Part shown: positions 38,267 through 48,941 of the stretch, piece after piece
Position numbering within the stretch: position 1 is the first letter of the stretch
Layout of the letters: every line of letters starts with the position of its first letter
DNA from: DATJCV01 sp963707665
GTDB taxonomy: Bacteria > Pseudomonadota > Gammaproteobacteria > Burkholderiales > Burkholderiaceae_D
DNA: 64,000 nt
Direction of reading: 5' to 3'
NCBI GenBank assembly: GCA_963707665.1
Contig: CAVPQU010000023.1
Span: forward strand, 1 to 64,000
Notes under the pieces: model-generated
Told to the model about the DNA's origin: nothing
The model's input: only the letters and a program-made list of their open reading frames with translations
Database searches by the model: none
Made by a program: the position numbers and the translations under genes

Positions 38267-38890
38267 CTAATCGGCTTCGAACTGGTGCAACTCGTCGATG
38301 GTATTGATATTCCTGAACGCGGATTCCTCCGGGAACGGTACTTCGACCACGTTGAGCGAGGCATACCACTTGTCGATCTTGCGCCCGCCATCCTGCAGGA
38401 ACGCCGTCAGGTGCGCCAGCAGGGTGTTTTTCATCAGGCAGAACACGGGGTGGCTGCGGCGCTCCGCGCCAGCGCCAGTCACCGCCACGGCCAGATCGGC
38501 CTCGGCTCTGCTCAGTTCTGCATAGAGTCGCGCCACCAGGTCGGTGGGCAGGAAGGGCGAGTCGCAGGGCGCGCTCACCAGGTAGGGTGTTTCGCAATGC
38601 GTCAGCCCGGTTTGCAGCCCTGCCAGCGGCCCGGCAAAGTCAGGAATCTGATCCGGCCAGACCGGCACGCCGAAGCCTTCGTAGGGGCCGAGATTCTGGT
38701 TGGCATTGATCAGCAACTGGCCGACCTGGGGTTGCAGCCGCAGCATCACGTGCATCGCCATCGGCGCACCGCGAAACATCTGCAAGCCCTTGTCGACATG
38801 GCCCATGCGGGAGCCGCGGCCGCCGGCGAGAATCAGTCCGGTAATCTGATGGATATCCATGGTTGGGGCAAGTAACGGGTTGGAAATCAT
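38267..38890 (-). CDS. mobA: Molybdenum cofactor guanylyltransferase MobA
   Basis: A protein of about 207 residues that attaches GMP to the molybdenum cofactor. The nucleotide-binding motif is ITGLILAGGRGSRMGHVDKGL, followed by PVWPDQIPDFAGPLAGLQ and VSAPCDSPFLPTDLV. The motif usually lies about eight residues from the start, so ATG 38858-38860 (MDIHQITG) may be the true start rather than 38890. Neither has a strong ribosome site. It lies between moaA and moeA; the gap to moaA carries an inverted GGAGTAT repeat copy. Confidence 0.93.
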   Translation of the reverse strand: MISNPLLAPTMDIHQITGLILAGGRGSRMGHVDKGLQMFRGAPMAMHVMLRLQPQVGQLLINANQNLGPYEGFGVPVWPDQIPDFAGPLAGLQTGLTHCETPYLVSAPCDSPFLPTDLVARLYAELSRAEADLAVAVTGAGAERRSHPVFCLMKNTLLAHLTAFLQDGGRKIDKWYASLNVVEVPFPEESAFRNINTIDELHQFEAD

Positions 38891-38957
38891 GGTGCGGCCG
38901 GCGTTGGTCGCGAACCGGCCTCATTCACGCTTCGAATCCGGAGCTGGGGCTTTGCAT

Positions 38958-39017
38958 ATACTCCATGAGTCGATGCCAAAATTCGGACGTAAAATGGCAA
39001 TCTAAACATCATACCCC
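38958..39017 (-). repeat. Paired GGAGTAT intergenic repeat, 53-base class (copy 5)
   Basis: On the minus strand the boxes read GGGGTAT (39017-39011) and GGAGTATAT (38964-38956), 53 bases apart. It lies between moaA and mobA. The first box has one change (A to G). Confidence 0.55.
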
Positions 39018-39055
39018 CCTACTATTTGGTTGCCTGGGAATAGGCGGTCCTGCGC

Positions 39056-40111
39056 CTAGCCGCCGATGTACGACATTTCGATTTTTTTCAGCTCCGGTGT
39101 CATGGCGCCGGCGGCACGCAATTCGGAATAGCGGTCGCTGCGTGCGCGCCACAGGCGTGCGATCACGCTGGAAATTTCTTCATCGCTGCAGCCGCTGCGT
39201 AGCAGAGCGCGCAGATCGTGGCCCCCGGTCGCGAACAGGCAGGTGTACAGCTTGCCTTCGGTCGACAGGCGCACACGCGAACAGGAATGGCAGAAGGCTT
39301 TGGTGACGCTGGAAATCAGGCCAATTTCGCCGCTGCCGTCGCGGTAGCGCCAGCGCTCGGCAGTCTCGCCCGGATAGTTGGGCGGAATGCGTTCCAGCGG
39401 CAGTGCGGCATCGATCCGCCGCACGACTTCGGACGAGGGCACGACTTCGTCCATCTTCCAGCCGTTGGAGGCGCCGACATCCATGTACTCGATGAAACGC
39501 AGGATGAAGGGCGTGCCCTGGAAGTGGCGCGCCATCGGCACGATTTCGTGCTCGTTCATGCCGCGCTTGACGACCATGTTGACCTTGATCGGCCCCAGCC
39601 CGACGCGATGTGCGACGTCGATGCCGTGCAATACTTTGGCTACCGGAAAATCAACGTCGTTCATGCGCTTGAAGGTGGCATCATCGAGCGAATCGAGCGA
39701 AACCGTGACCCGCTTCAGGCCTGCATCCTTCAGCGCCTGGGCTTTCTGCGCCAGGATGGAGCCGTTGGTGGTCAGCGTCATGTCCAGCGGCCGGCCGGCC
39801 GCGGTTCTGAGTTCGCCCAACTGGGCAATCAAGCCTTCGATATTCTTGCGCAGCAGCGGCTCGCCGCCAGTCAAGCGGATTTTTTCCACGCCATGGGCGA
39901 CAAACAGGCGCGCCAGGCGGGTGATTTCTTCGAACGACAGCAGCGAGGTATGCGGCAGGAAGGCGTAATCCTTGCCGAACAGTTCTTTCGGCATGCAATA
40001 CACGCAGCGAAAGTTGCAGCGGTCGGTGACCGAAATGCGCAAGTCATGCAAGGGGCGTTGCAAGGCATCGGTCAGCAGCCCGCTCGGCGCTTCCAGTTGT
40101 ACCGGGATCAC
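39056..40111 (-). CDS. moaA: GTP 3',8-cyclase MoaA
   Basis: A 351-residue radical SAM enzyme, the first step of molybdopterin synthesis (GTP to 3',8-cyclo-GTP). The SAM cluster cysteines are C32, C36 and C39 (DRCNFRCVYCMP). The C-terminal cluster motif is CHSCSRVRLSTEGKLYTCLF, and the protein ends in GG (MSYIGG), needed for activity in MoaA. KIRLTGGEPLLRKN and TTNGSIL are also present. Start ATG 40109-40111. In the 303-base gap upstream I see no gene. Confidence 0.96.
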   Translation of the reverse strand: MIPVQLEAPSGLLTDALQRPLHDLRISVTDRCNFRCVYCMPKELFGKDYAFLPHTSLLSFEEITRLARLFVAHGVEKIRLTGGEPLLRKNIEGLIAQLGELRTAAGRPLDMTLTTNGSILAQKAQALKDAGLKRVTVSLDSLDDATFKRMNDVDFPVAKVLHGIDVAHRVGLGPIKVNMVVKRGMNEHEIVPMARHFQGTPFILRFIEYMDVGASNGWKMDEVVPSSEVVRRIDAALPLERIPPNYPGETAERWRYRDGSGEIGLISSVTKAFCHSCSRVRLSTEGKLYTCLFATGGHDLRALLRSGCSDEEISSVIARLWRARSDRYSELRAAGAMTPELKKIEMSYIGG

Positions 40112-40334
40112 AGGTATCCGGCTGCCATCATCCTGGCTGGTGGACGGGGATGTTTTTCTCTACCATGCTTGTTCTATGACTCCGTAAATGGTGTTTTCCG
40201 CTATGTGTCACAGCCGGCCCGAAAACAAGGACAAGATATCACGATGCGGCGATTGCTACCGGCAGTGGCGGAATCAATCATGCAGCAACCGTGAGCGGGG
40301 TCGGCCACCAACAGCAAGGGCTGGCCGAGCAATA

Positions 40335-40362
40335 AAAAAGGGAGCTTGAGGCTCCCTTTTTT
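40335..40362. terminator. Bidirectional intrinsic terminator after rne
   Basis: AAAAAGGGAGC (40335-40345), loop TTGAG, GCTCCC and six T's (40351-40362). On the minus strand it follows the corrected rne stop at 40415 by about 50 bases. Confidence 0.82.
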
Positions 40363-40414
40363 CAGCGGCTGCGAAGGCTAGGCGAGTACATCAAGCCGCC
40401 CGCCGCCGCCGGCA

Positions 40415-43373
40415 TCAATGGTGCGTTTCGACCTGAACCAGCGCCTCGGTCGAGACCGGCGGCAACGGCTTGCGTTCACGCGGTGCACGCGGCGCCACTT
40501 CGATCCTGGCTGCCGCTTCCTGCGCCGCCCGCAGCTTCTCGGGGTCGGTCGTGGCCAGCGTCAGGCCGGCTGCGTTCAGAACGCTGCGCAGGTCGTCCAG
40601 CGGGGTAGCGAGGCTCGCTGCGGCAGGGCGCGGCAGCGCGGTGTTCAGCAGCTTGCGGCACCGATGCCGCCGGCTGCGCGTTTGCGATTTCGGCGCTAAT
40701 GGCGGTCGCCTCGTCGCTTGCCAGTCCCGCTGGTAGTGGTGCGGCTTGCTCGGTCACTTGCGACGGAACGTGCTGCGGAGCCTGCGGTGGCGCGATGGCA
40801 GCACTTAACGGCGTGGCTTCGGATGCGACTGCGGGCATCGTCTCCAACGTCGCTTCCGGCGCAGCTTCTGCGACCGGTTCCGCTATCGCGTCGGTGGCAA
40901 CCACCGTGGCCGGTGTCGGCGCCACCTCTGCAACTGCGGTTTCCTGCACGATCTTGTCAGTCGTGACCTCGGGCGCCAGGGCCGGTTCGGCATTGGCTTC
41001 TTGCGTGCTGGTCTCTGCCATGGCAGCGTCGGCTACCGGTACGAAGGCGGCTGCGGTCGCGCTGCTGGTTGCGCTCGTTTCGCCATGTTCGCCGTTCTCT
41101 CCATTTTCGCGATCGCGCCGATTCCGGTTGCGACCACCGCGACGGCGACGGCGGCGCGGCTCATCGCCGTGCTCATCGTGTTCGCCATGCGGCTCTGTGC
41201 CGGTCGGCGTCAGTTTCTCGTCGAGTGCCGCAGCAGGTATTGGCGTTGCAACGACCTCGCTGACGCTTGCTGCCACGTCGACCTCGGCGACCAGCGGCTG
41301 CTCGGCTTTGGCTTCGGCCGTTTCGCTGCGCTCGTCGCGTCCGCGTTGCGTGCGTTCGCCGTTGCGCGGACGTGCGCCATCACCGGCTTCGCGTGGCTCG
41401 CGCGGTGGGCGCGGCGGCCGTGGCGTGCGTGCTGGCCTGGCTTCCGCCGCTGCCGTCGTCGCTATGGGTTTCGCGCCGTCAATCCGCGCTTCGGAGGCAG
41501 AGGCGGCATCGCGCTCTTCACCGCGCTCGCGATTGCCGTTGCGGCCGCCACGGGTGCGCCCGCGCGGATTACGGTTGTTGCGTTCACGATTGCCAGCCGG
41601 TTTGGCTTCGGCAACCGGGGCCGCCGGAGCAACCACGGCGGTAACCGGTTTGCCGCGGAACAGGCTCAACAAGCGGCTGAAAAACCCTTCTTCAGCCGGC
41701 GTTGCCAGTGCCGGAGCCGGTACTGGTTTGCCGCCATCGAGCGGTTTGCGTTCGACGATCGGTGCTGGTTGGTCGGGGGTAATACCCTTGACCATGGCTT
41801 CCTGGCGCGGTTTGCTTTCGGCTTTTTGCCGCTTGTCGTAGCTGATGTCGGTGTCGGCTTCCTCGGCCATCGCGTAACTGGCTTGCGGTTCTTCCAGCCG
41901 ACTATCGTCGCTCTTGATGCGTTCCAGCTTGTAGTGCGGCGTTTCCAGATACTTGTTCGGAATCAGCACGATAGTGACGCGATGCCGGGTTTCGATCTTC
42001 AGGATTTCGCCGCGTTTTTCATTCAGCAGGAAGGCGGCCACGTCGACCGGCGCCTGCACGTGAATCGCCGCCGAGTTTTCCTTCATCGCCTCTTCCTGGA
42101 CGATGCGCAGCACTTGCAATGCCGACGATTCGGTGTCGCGGATATGGCCGGTGCCGTTGCAGCGCGGGCAAGTCACGTGGCTGCCTTCCGACAGCGACGG
42201 ACGCAGGCGCTGGCGCGACAATTCCATCAGGCCGAAACGCGAGATCTTGCCCATCTGCACGCGGGCGCGGTCATAGTGCAGCGCATCCTTCAGGCGGGTT
42301 TCGACTTCGCGCTGGTTTTTCGAGTTTTCCATGTCGATGAAATCGATCACGATCAAACCGCCCAGGTCGCGCAGGCGCAACTGGCGCGCAACTTCTTCCG
42401 CCGCTTCGCAGTTGGTATTGAAGGCCGTGGTTTCGATGTCGCTGCCGCGCGTGGCGCGCGCCGAGTTGACGTCGACCGACACCAGCGCCTCGGTATGGTC
42501 GATGACGATCGCGCCGCCGGATGGCAAGGGCACGGTGCGCGAATAGGCGGTCTCGATCTGATGCTCGATCTGGAAGCGCGAGAACAGCGGCACGTCGTCG
42601 CGGTAGCGCTTGACCCGATGCACCATGTCGGGCATCACATGGGTCATGAACTGCTGGGCCTGCTCGTAGATGTCGTCGGTGTCGATCAGGATTTCGCCGA
42701 TGTCCGGCTGGAAATAATCGCGGATGGCGCGAATCACCAATGACGATTCCTGATAAATCAGGAAGGCGCCGGCAGCGGACTGGCCGGCGCCTTCGATCGC
42801 GCGCCATAGCTGCATCAGGTAGTTCAAGTCCCATTGCAATTCATCGACATTGCGGCCGATGCCGGCAGTACGGGCAATCACCGACATGCCGCTTGGCAAA
42901 TCGAGCTTGTCCATGGTTTCGCGCAATTCCTGCCGGTCTTCGCCCTCGACTCGGCGCGAGACGCCACCGCCACGTGGATTGTTCGGCATCAAGACCAGAT
43001 AACGGCCGGCCAGCGAGACGAAAGAGGTCAGCGCTGCACCTTTATTGCCGCGCTCCTCCTTTTCGATCTGGACCATGATTTCCTGGCCCTCGCGCAAGGC
43101 TTCCTTGATCGAGGCGCTACGCACATCGACGCCTTCCTTGAAGTAGCTGCGCGCTACTTCCTTGAACGGCAGGAAGCCGTGCCGCTCTTCGCCGTAATTG
43201 ACGAAGCAGGCTTCCAGCGACGGCTCGATACGGGTGATGACGCCTTTGTAGATGTTGGACTTGCGTTGCTCGCGTCCGGTGGTTTCGATATCGATGTCGA
43301 TCAGCTTTTGGCCGTCAACGATGGCCACGCGCAACTCTTCCTGCTGCGTGGCATTGAACAACATGCGTTTCAT
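40415..43373 (-). CDS. rne: Ribonuclease E, frameshifted near its 3' end
   Basis: The main endoribonuclease for mRNA decay and rRNA/tRNA processing, and the degradosome scaffold. Start MKRMLFNATQQEELRVAIVD is canonical. An S1 domain (residues about 38-120), RNase H-like and DNase I-like subdomains (VSVDVNSARATRG with catalytic aspartates) follow, and then the zinc-link CPRCNGTGHIRD. The C-terminal half is disordered, with Arg-rich RNA-binding tracts (NRERNNRNPRGRTRGGRNGN, PPRPPREPRE). The long frame ends at 40476 with an unnatural tail. A one-base shift near 40655 restores KLLNTALPRPAAASL, LDDLRSVLNAAGLTL and the family-typical end ALVQVETHH at TGA 40415-40417. Confidence 0.93.
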
Positions 43374-43962
43374 TTTTCACTCCGTGGCCCGTAGGCCGGC
43401 ATTAATGCCGCTTGATCCTGGCGGGCGGCAAAAGTACAGGGGATGTACGCGCGGTTGGAGTGTTTGGGGGAAGGGAATTGCCTTGCTGCACGGCGACCTG
43501 GCGCGAGAGCGCTGGTGCCATGATCGGGCGCGGATCATGTCGATCGAGTTGCCGCGAGCACGCTTGACCGGATTCTTGCGCATACGAAAAATCGAGCGCA
43601 GAAAAAACGGTCTCAAGCCGCGAGCAACCTGGTTGAGCCAAACGGAGCATGGAGCTTAGTGAATTCGGCAAAATAGTGTCGACATCATCAACCGGCGAGC
43701 CCTCCAACTTACTTATAAAGAAAGGCGAACTTGCCGGACTTGTATCCTGGTAATCCAAACATTCGGGTCCGACACCCGTGCGCGCGATCCGATTACAACA
43801 ACGGTGCGACCTTGATTCGCGCAGGGATGCTGCGTACACATCTTTTTCCCATCTAATTTGCAAATTGGCGAGGCCGATGGGGAGGCCGCTGTGTAGAATG
43901 TGCTTTTTATTCTTACACCAGCCACAGTCCTATAACTGCAGCGAAACAATTATATATTCAAA
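43374..43962. promoter_or_regulatory. Divergent intergenic region with the rne leader
   Basis: 589 bases between the divergent rne and rluC starts contain no convincing gene. In proteobacteria rne has a long 5' leader through which RNase E controls its own mRNA, so part of this stretch is probably that leader. Several short inverted repeats are visible, such as CATGATC/GATCATG around 43520-43540. The rluC side ends in an AT-rich stretch with TAGAAT near 43895. Confidence 0.45.
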
Positions 43963-44979
<1,017 letters not shown>

Positions 44980-45046
44980 CCCGCTATTAAGTGCATGCGG
45001 TTTGTTACCAATCAGAAGGAGAAGGCAGTCCAGGGCTGCCAGCAAC

Positions 45047-45706
45047 ATGGCGAAAAAGCAATTTGACCTGATCGTATTTGATTGGGATGGCACCTTGATG
45101 GACAGTACGGCAACGATTGTCAAATGCATTCAGGCCGCTGCCAGGGATTTGGGTTTTCCCATGCCGGCCGATAGTGCGGCCGCGCATGTGATCGGTCTTG
45201 GATTGCAGGAAGCACTGCAAACCGCGGTGCCCGAAATCGAGCCGAAACATTACCCGCGCATGGTGGAGCGCTATCGTTACCATTATCTGGCCCAGGATCA
45301 GGAGCTGACCTTATTTGCCGGTGTACGGGAAATGCTGGATGAACTGTCTCGCAGCGGGTATTTTTTGGCGGTGGCCACCGGCAAAAGCCGGGTCGGACTC
45401 AATCGCGCGCTGGATGCGGTTAATTTGTTGTCGCTGTTCGATGCCACCCGCTGCGCCGATGAGACATTTTCCAAACCCCATCCGGCGATGCTGCAGGAGT
45501 TGACACGCGAACTCGGTCAGGACATGGGGCGCACATTGATGATCGGGGATACCACGCACGACCTGCAAATGGCGGTCAACGCTGGTGCTGCGGGAGTCGC
45601 AGTGCATTACGGCGCACACCCGGCGCACGAATTGGCCGCACTGAAGCCGCTGTATGCCGCCAATTCGGTCATGACGCTGCATGCCTGGCTGTTGGACAAC
45701 GCCTGA
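45047..45706 (+). CDS. HAD-IA family phosphatase
   Basis: A 219-residue haloacid-dehalogenase-type hydrolase similar to phosphoglycolate phosphatases. Motif I is FDWDGTLMDS with both aspartates, motif II is AVATGKS, and motifs III/IV are FSKPHPAML and MIGDTTHDLQMAVNAG. The small helical cap lies between residues 20 and 90. ATG 45047 is chosen as MAKKQFDLIVFD fits relatives. It is often annotated gph-like next to rluC in Burkholderiales; the true substrate is unknown. Confidence 0.88.
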   Translation: MAKKQFDLIVFDWDGTLMDSTATIVKCIQAAARDLGFPMPADSAAAHVIGLGLQEALQTAVPEIEPKHYPRMVERYRYHYLAQDQELTLFAGVREMLDELSRSGYFLAVATGKSRVGLNRALDAVNLLSLFDATRCADETFSKPHPAMLQELTRELGQDMGRTLMIGDTTHDLQMAVNAGAAGVAVHYGAHPAHELAALKPLYAANSVMTLHAWLLDNA

Positions 45707-45711
45707 CTCCG

Positions 45712-46119
45712 ATGGCCGAGCACATGATTCCAATCTGTGTTTCCGAGGCTGTGGTCGAAGGCGGCAAGGGAGTGCGCTTTCCAGTGACGGTTGGCGGCGA
45801 GGCCAGGACCGGCTTCGTCGTGCGCTACAACGGCGTGATTCGTGGCTGGCTGAACCGTTGCGCGCATGTGCCTATCGAACTGGATTGGGCCGAAGGTGAG
45901 TTTTTTGAATCCGGCGGTGATTACCTGATGTGCTCGACCCATGGCGCTATCTACGCGCCGGATACCGGTGTCTGCGCCGGCGGTCCTTGCCGCGGTGGAC
46001 GATTGCGCGCCATTGCCGTGGTGGAACAGGATGGTCAGGTGTACTGGCAGCCGGATGGCTATGTACGGCCCGCGATCGCATCAGCGCTAGCGGAACAGAA
46101 AGAGCGAGATAATGAGTAA
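45712..46119 (+). CDS. Rieske [2Fe-2S] domain protein
   Basis: A 135-residue soluble Rieske protein with the cluster ligands C50-x-H52 (NRCAHVPIELDW) and C74-x-x-H77 (CSTHGAIYAPDTGVC). No membrane anchor or oxygenase domain, so it resembles a small ferredoxin-like electron carrier or assembly factor. It lies six bases after the HAD gene and overlaps the following peptidase gene by eight bases, an order seen in other Burkholderiales. The function is not established. Confidence 0.88.
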   Translation: MAEHMIPICVSEAVVEGGKGVRFPVTVGGEARTGFVVRYNGVIRGWLNRCAHVPIELDWAEGEFFESGGDYLMCSTHGAIYAPDTGVCAGGPCRGGRLRAIAVVEQDGQVYWQPDGYVRPAIASALAEQKERDNE

Positions 46120-47098
46120 CAACGAATTGGAAGCCGGGCAGCCGCAGTCGGCAGCCATCCCGAAAAGTGGCTGGGAACGGGAAATACTGGAAAAACTGGC
46201 GTTTGCCACTCTGCGCGAACAGCGTGCACGCCGGCGCTGGGGGATTTTCCTGAAATTGCTGACGCTGGCCGTGATCGTGCTTGGATTCTGGCTGGTATTC
46301 GGTCTTGGCGCGGTCGATGTGGAAAATGTCGGCCGCCATACGGCACTGGTGGAAGTGGATGGCACTATCGAGGCCGACGGCAAGGCCTCGGCCGAAAGTA
46401 TCATCAGTGCACTCGACAAGGCTTACTCGAACAGCGGTTCGGTCGGCGTCGTAATGCGCATCAACAGCCCCGGTGGCAGCCCGGTTCAGGCGGGCATGGT
46501 CAACGATGAAATGCGCCGCTTGCGACTCGCCCATCCAGACAAGCCTTTGTATGTGGTCGTGGATGAAATGTGCGCCTCCGGCGGCTATTACATCGCTGCC
46601 GCGGCGGACAAGATTTACGTCAACAAGGCAAGCATCGTCGGCTCGATCGGCGTACTGATGGATGGTTTCGGATTTACCGGCTTGATGGAAAAATTGGGTA
46701 TCGAACGACGCCTGCTGACGGCTGGCGAAAACAAGGGGTTCATGGACCCGTTCAGCCCGCAAAGTGCGGCGCAAAAAGACTACGCCTCGGAGATGCTGAA
46801 AGAAATTCATCAACAATTCATTGATGTTGTCCGCACAGGGCGGGGCGAGCGATTGAAGGAAACTCCGGAAACCTTCTCGGGCTTGTTCTGGATCGGCAGC
46901 AAGGCAGTTGAAATGGGCTTGGCCGACGGCTTTGGTACGGTCGACTCGGTGGCGCGCGACATGTTCAAAGCCGAGGACATTATCGATTACACGCAACACG
47001 AGGGGTTGCCGGAGCGCGTGCTGAAGAAATTCGGCGCTGCGGTTGGCGGTGGTGCCGTAAAGGCACTGGCAGGCAACGGCCGTCCGGTTTTACGCTAG
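46112..47098 (+). CDS. S49 family signal peptide peptidase (SppA-like)
   Basis: A 328-residue membrane-anchored serine peptidase. One helix at residues about 47-67 (FLKLLTLAVIVLGFWLVFGL) precedes the periplasmic protease domain. INSPGGSPVQAG and VVDEMCASGGYYIAAAADKI contain the nucleophile S156, and VNKASIVGSIGV follows. The length matches the half-size SppA/SohB-type enzymes rather than the 600-residue E. coli SppA. It degrades leftover signal peptides or membrane fragments. It ends the rluC-side gene group; a perfect terminator lies 228 bases downstream. Confidence 0.9.
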   Translation: MSNNELEAGQPQSAAIPKSGWEREILEKLAFATLREQRARRRWGIFLKLLTLAVIVLGFWLVFGLGAVDVENVGRHTALVEVDGTIEADGKASAESIISALDKAYSNSGSVGVVMRINSPGGSPVQAGMVNDEMRRLRLAHPDKPLYVVVDEMCASGGYYIAAAADKIYVNKASIVGSIGVLMDGFGFTGLMEKLGIERRLLTAGENKGFMDPFSPQSAAQKDYASEMLKEIHQQFIDVVRTGRGERLKETPETFSGLFWIGSKAVEMGLADGFGTVDSVARDMFKAEDIIDYTQHEGLPERVLKKFGAAVGGGAVKALAGNGRPVLR

Positions 47099-47235
47099 CC
47101 AGTAGGCGATGCTTTGTCCTTGCAAGTTTTGGCTGCTGTCATATATTGGAGATATTCGAAGCGTCAAGGAGAGCGTGATTAGCGAAGGCATAACAAGTGG
47201 TCCAATTGTTAGCGATTGCATCGGATAAGCGCCGG

Positions 47236-47295
47236 GTCCCTGATCTGGCGACGAATGCAGATATTTCCGCACTGTAGATGCGGAGCTGGGAGTAT
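47236..47295 (+). repeat. Degenerate paired GGAGTAT repeat (copy 6)
   Basis: Only the right box is intact: TGGGAGTATCT at 47287-47297. The preceding 35 bases (ATATTTCCG, TAGATGC) resemble the copy at 33396. At the expected left position, 53 bases upstream, the sequence is GGTCCCT. It is a half-decayed member in the convergent gap between the S49 peptidase and the methylase-family gene. Confidence 0.4.
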
Positions 47296-47325
47296 CTAGT
47301 ACTCTTGCTGTAATGGTTAGAACAG

Positions 47326-47356
47326 ACAAAACGACGGCGCAAGACCGTCGTTTTGT
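47326..47356. terminator. Bidirectional intrinsic terminator
   Basis: ACAAAACGACGG (47326-47337), loop CGCAAGA, CCGTCGTTTTGT (47345-47356) is a perfect 12-bp stem with A/T runs. It separates the convergent S49 peptidase and methylase-family genes. Confidence 0.88.
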
Positions 47357-47374
47357 TATTTATGACGCGTGTGA

Positions 47375-48133
47375 CTATGCCGCGAGTATCAGAAACACGG
47401 TGGGCTTCTTGTGGAAGTTGGGGGTTCGCCCGGCAGCCAGCTCTGCTTTCCATTGGCTTGCCGCTTGTGTGCGCACGGATTCCGATCCCAAACTCAGGTC
47501 GGTTGCAACGCATATCAGGGTCTGTCCCTGGCAGGCGACGCATAGCGCGTCGAGTAGCGCGCCGTTGCGATAAGGGGTTTCAATGAAAAGCTGTGTCTGC
47601 CTGTCTTGCCTTGACCGCTCCTCCAATGTCTTGATTCGTTTGCTGCGCAAGGTCGGGTCGGTCGGCAGATAGCCGTTGAAGGCAAAACTCTGGCCGTTCA
47701 AGCCGCTTGCCATCAGTGCCAGCAGCAGTGACGAGGGGCCAACCAGTGGCCTTACCCGGATCGCATGGAGATGCGCCAGTCGAACCAGATCGGCACCGGG
47801 GTCAGCCACAGCCGGCACTCCGGCCTCGGACACGAGCCCAGCGTCCCGGCCCGCCAAGAGTGGCGCCAGCAATGCCGGCAGCTTGGTACTGCCGGTATTG
47901 ACATTCAGTTCCGCGATATCGATCTCCTGCAGCGGCCGGACAAGCGCATGTTGTCGGCTGAGCAGTTTCAGGAAAGCGCGGGTCGTTTTGGCATTTTCGG
48001 CTATGAAGTAATCGAGGCCTCTGGTGATCGATTGCACTGCATCTGGGATCAACGTCCCCAGCGGATCGGCCGGCTCAGGACTATCCGTGCCCAGCGTGTT
48101 CGGAATGAGGTAAAGCGTTCCAGTCATCGTCAT
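47375..48133 (-). CDS. Tetrapyrrole-methylase-family SAM methyltransferase (RsmI paralogue)
   Basis: A 252-residue member of the tetrapyrrole (corrin/porphyrin) methylase superfamily related to RsmI. It begins GTLYLIPNTLG, with AENAKTTRAFLKLL and the SAM-region motifs GLVSEAGVPAVADPGADLV, VRPLVGPSSLLLALMASG and FIETPYRN. True RsmI has GGLYIVATPIGNL and KKLLEEYGI-type segments; here those differ, so this is the shorter paralogue common beside maf in Burkholderiales. The target is unknown, possibly rRNA. Repeat copies lie at both of its ends (47236-47295 and 48149-48217). Confidence 0.85.
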   Translation of the reverse strand: MTMTGTLYLIPNTLGTDSPEPADPLGTLIPDAVQSITRGLDYFIAENAKTTRAFLKLLSRQHALVRPLQEIDIAELNVNTGSTKLPALLAPLLAGRDAGLVSEAGVPAVADPGADLVRLAHLHAIRVRPLVGPSSLLLALMASGLNGQSFAFNGYLPTDPTLRSKRIKTLEERSRQDRQTQLFIETPYRNGALLDALCVACQGQTLICVATDLSLGSESVRTQAASQWKAELAAGRTPNFHKKPTVFLILAA

Positions 48134-48148
48134 TTTTTGTCTGCTTAT

Positions 48149-48217
48149 ATACTCATGCCAGCATATTTATATACCTTGGTAAAATATGCGGAATTCATTG
48201 AAAAACGGGCATACTCC
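48149..48217 (-). repeat. Paired GTAT-box intergenic repeat, 62-base class (copy 7)
   Basis: On the minus strand GGAGTAT (48217-48211) and TGAGTAT (48155-48149) are 62 bases apart. At offset 50 it has AAATATGCTG, matching eight of ten bases of the AAAAATACTG found at the same offset in copies 2 and 8. It lies between maf and the methylase-family gene. Confidence 0.55.
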
Positions 48218-48224
48218 CATGAAT

Positions 48225-48836
48225 TTATGTTGCGAACAAAGACAGGCCGGCACGTCGCAACATCGACGTGAGTGCGATCAGAGGCAAGCCGGTCAAGGCC
48301 GTGGGGTCGGTGCTTTCAATTTTTTCAAGCAGCGCGATCCCGAGGCTTTCGTTTTTTGCGCTACCGGCGCAATCGTATGGTTGCTCGATACGCAGATAGG
48401 CATCCAGTTCCTGGTCCGGCAAGTCGCGGAACGTCACTGAACTTTGGATATTGCTGAGTTGTATTTTGCCTGCCGGCGCGTTCACGCGCCCGTCCAACAG
48501 GCATAGCGCCGTATGAAAGACTACTGATTGCCCGCGCAACTGTTGTAATTGTCGCAACGCATTGGCATGCGATCCGGGCTTGCCGATTTGCTGGCCGTCC
48601 AGGATGGCTACCTGATCCGAGCCGATGATCAGTGCATCCGGCGCTTCCCGGGCCACCACGGCCGCTTTTGCCTGGGCTAGTCGCAATGCGGTTGCCTGCG
48701 GAGTTTCAGCGGGCAGCGGGGTTTCGTCAATGTCCGGCGGAATGGCGTCAAATGGCAGGCGCAGTCGTGCGAGCAACTCCTGGCGATAGCGGGAACCGGA
48801 CGCGAGAATCAGCCTGGTGGAGGAAGGCGCGGGCAT
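48225..48836 (-). CDS. Maf/YceF-family nucleotide pyrophosphatase
   Basis: A 203-residue Maf-like nucleoside triphosphate pyrophosphatase, probably acting on m7GTP (YceF subgroup). It has RLILASGSRYRQELLARL, IDETPLPAETP, ALIIGSDQVAILDGQQIGKPG and YDCAGSAKNESLGIALLEKI. The glycine-serine-alanine variant of the last motif is typical of the YceF rather than the YhdE subgroup. It is divergent from yceD, with the YceF-YceD-RpmF neighbourhood as in E. coli. Confidence 0.92.
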   Translation of the reverse strand: MPAPSSTRLILASGSRYRQELLARLRLPFDAIPPDIDETPLPAETPQATALRLAQAKAAVVAREAPDALIIGSDQVAILDGQQIGKPGSHANALRQLQQLRGQSVVFHTALCLLDGRVNAPAGKIQLSNIQSSVTFRDLPDQELDAYLRIEQPYDCAGSAKNESLGIALLEKIESTDPTALTGLPLIALTSMLRRAGLSLFAT

Positions 48837-48883
48837 CGAAGTGGGCGGTCTTGAAGAAAGGCTGAATAAACTGCGCTAAGGCT

Positions 48884-48913
48884 TTGACCAGTAAGGAGAA
48901 AGCCTGTTATTAT
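48884..48913 (+). promoter_or_regulatory. Sigma-70-type promoter for yceD-rpmF
   Basis: TTGACC (48884-48889), an 18-base spacer, and TATTAT (48908-48913), about 28 bases before the yceD start. Confidence 0.6.
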
Positions 48914-48941
48914 CGCAGGTTTTCCGGGTTCAACTTGTCTT

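Noticed and set aside
41001..42743. 580-residue open frame opposite rne
   Set aside because: It is antisense to the strongly supported rne reading frame. The translation is Arg/Val/Gly-rich without motifs and is explained by high-GC shadow coding.
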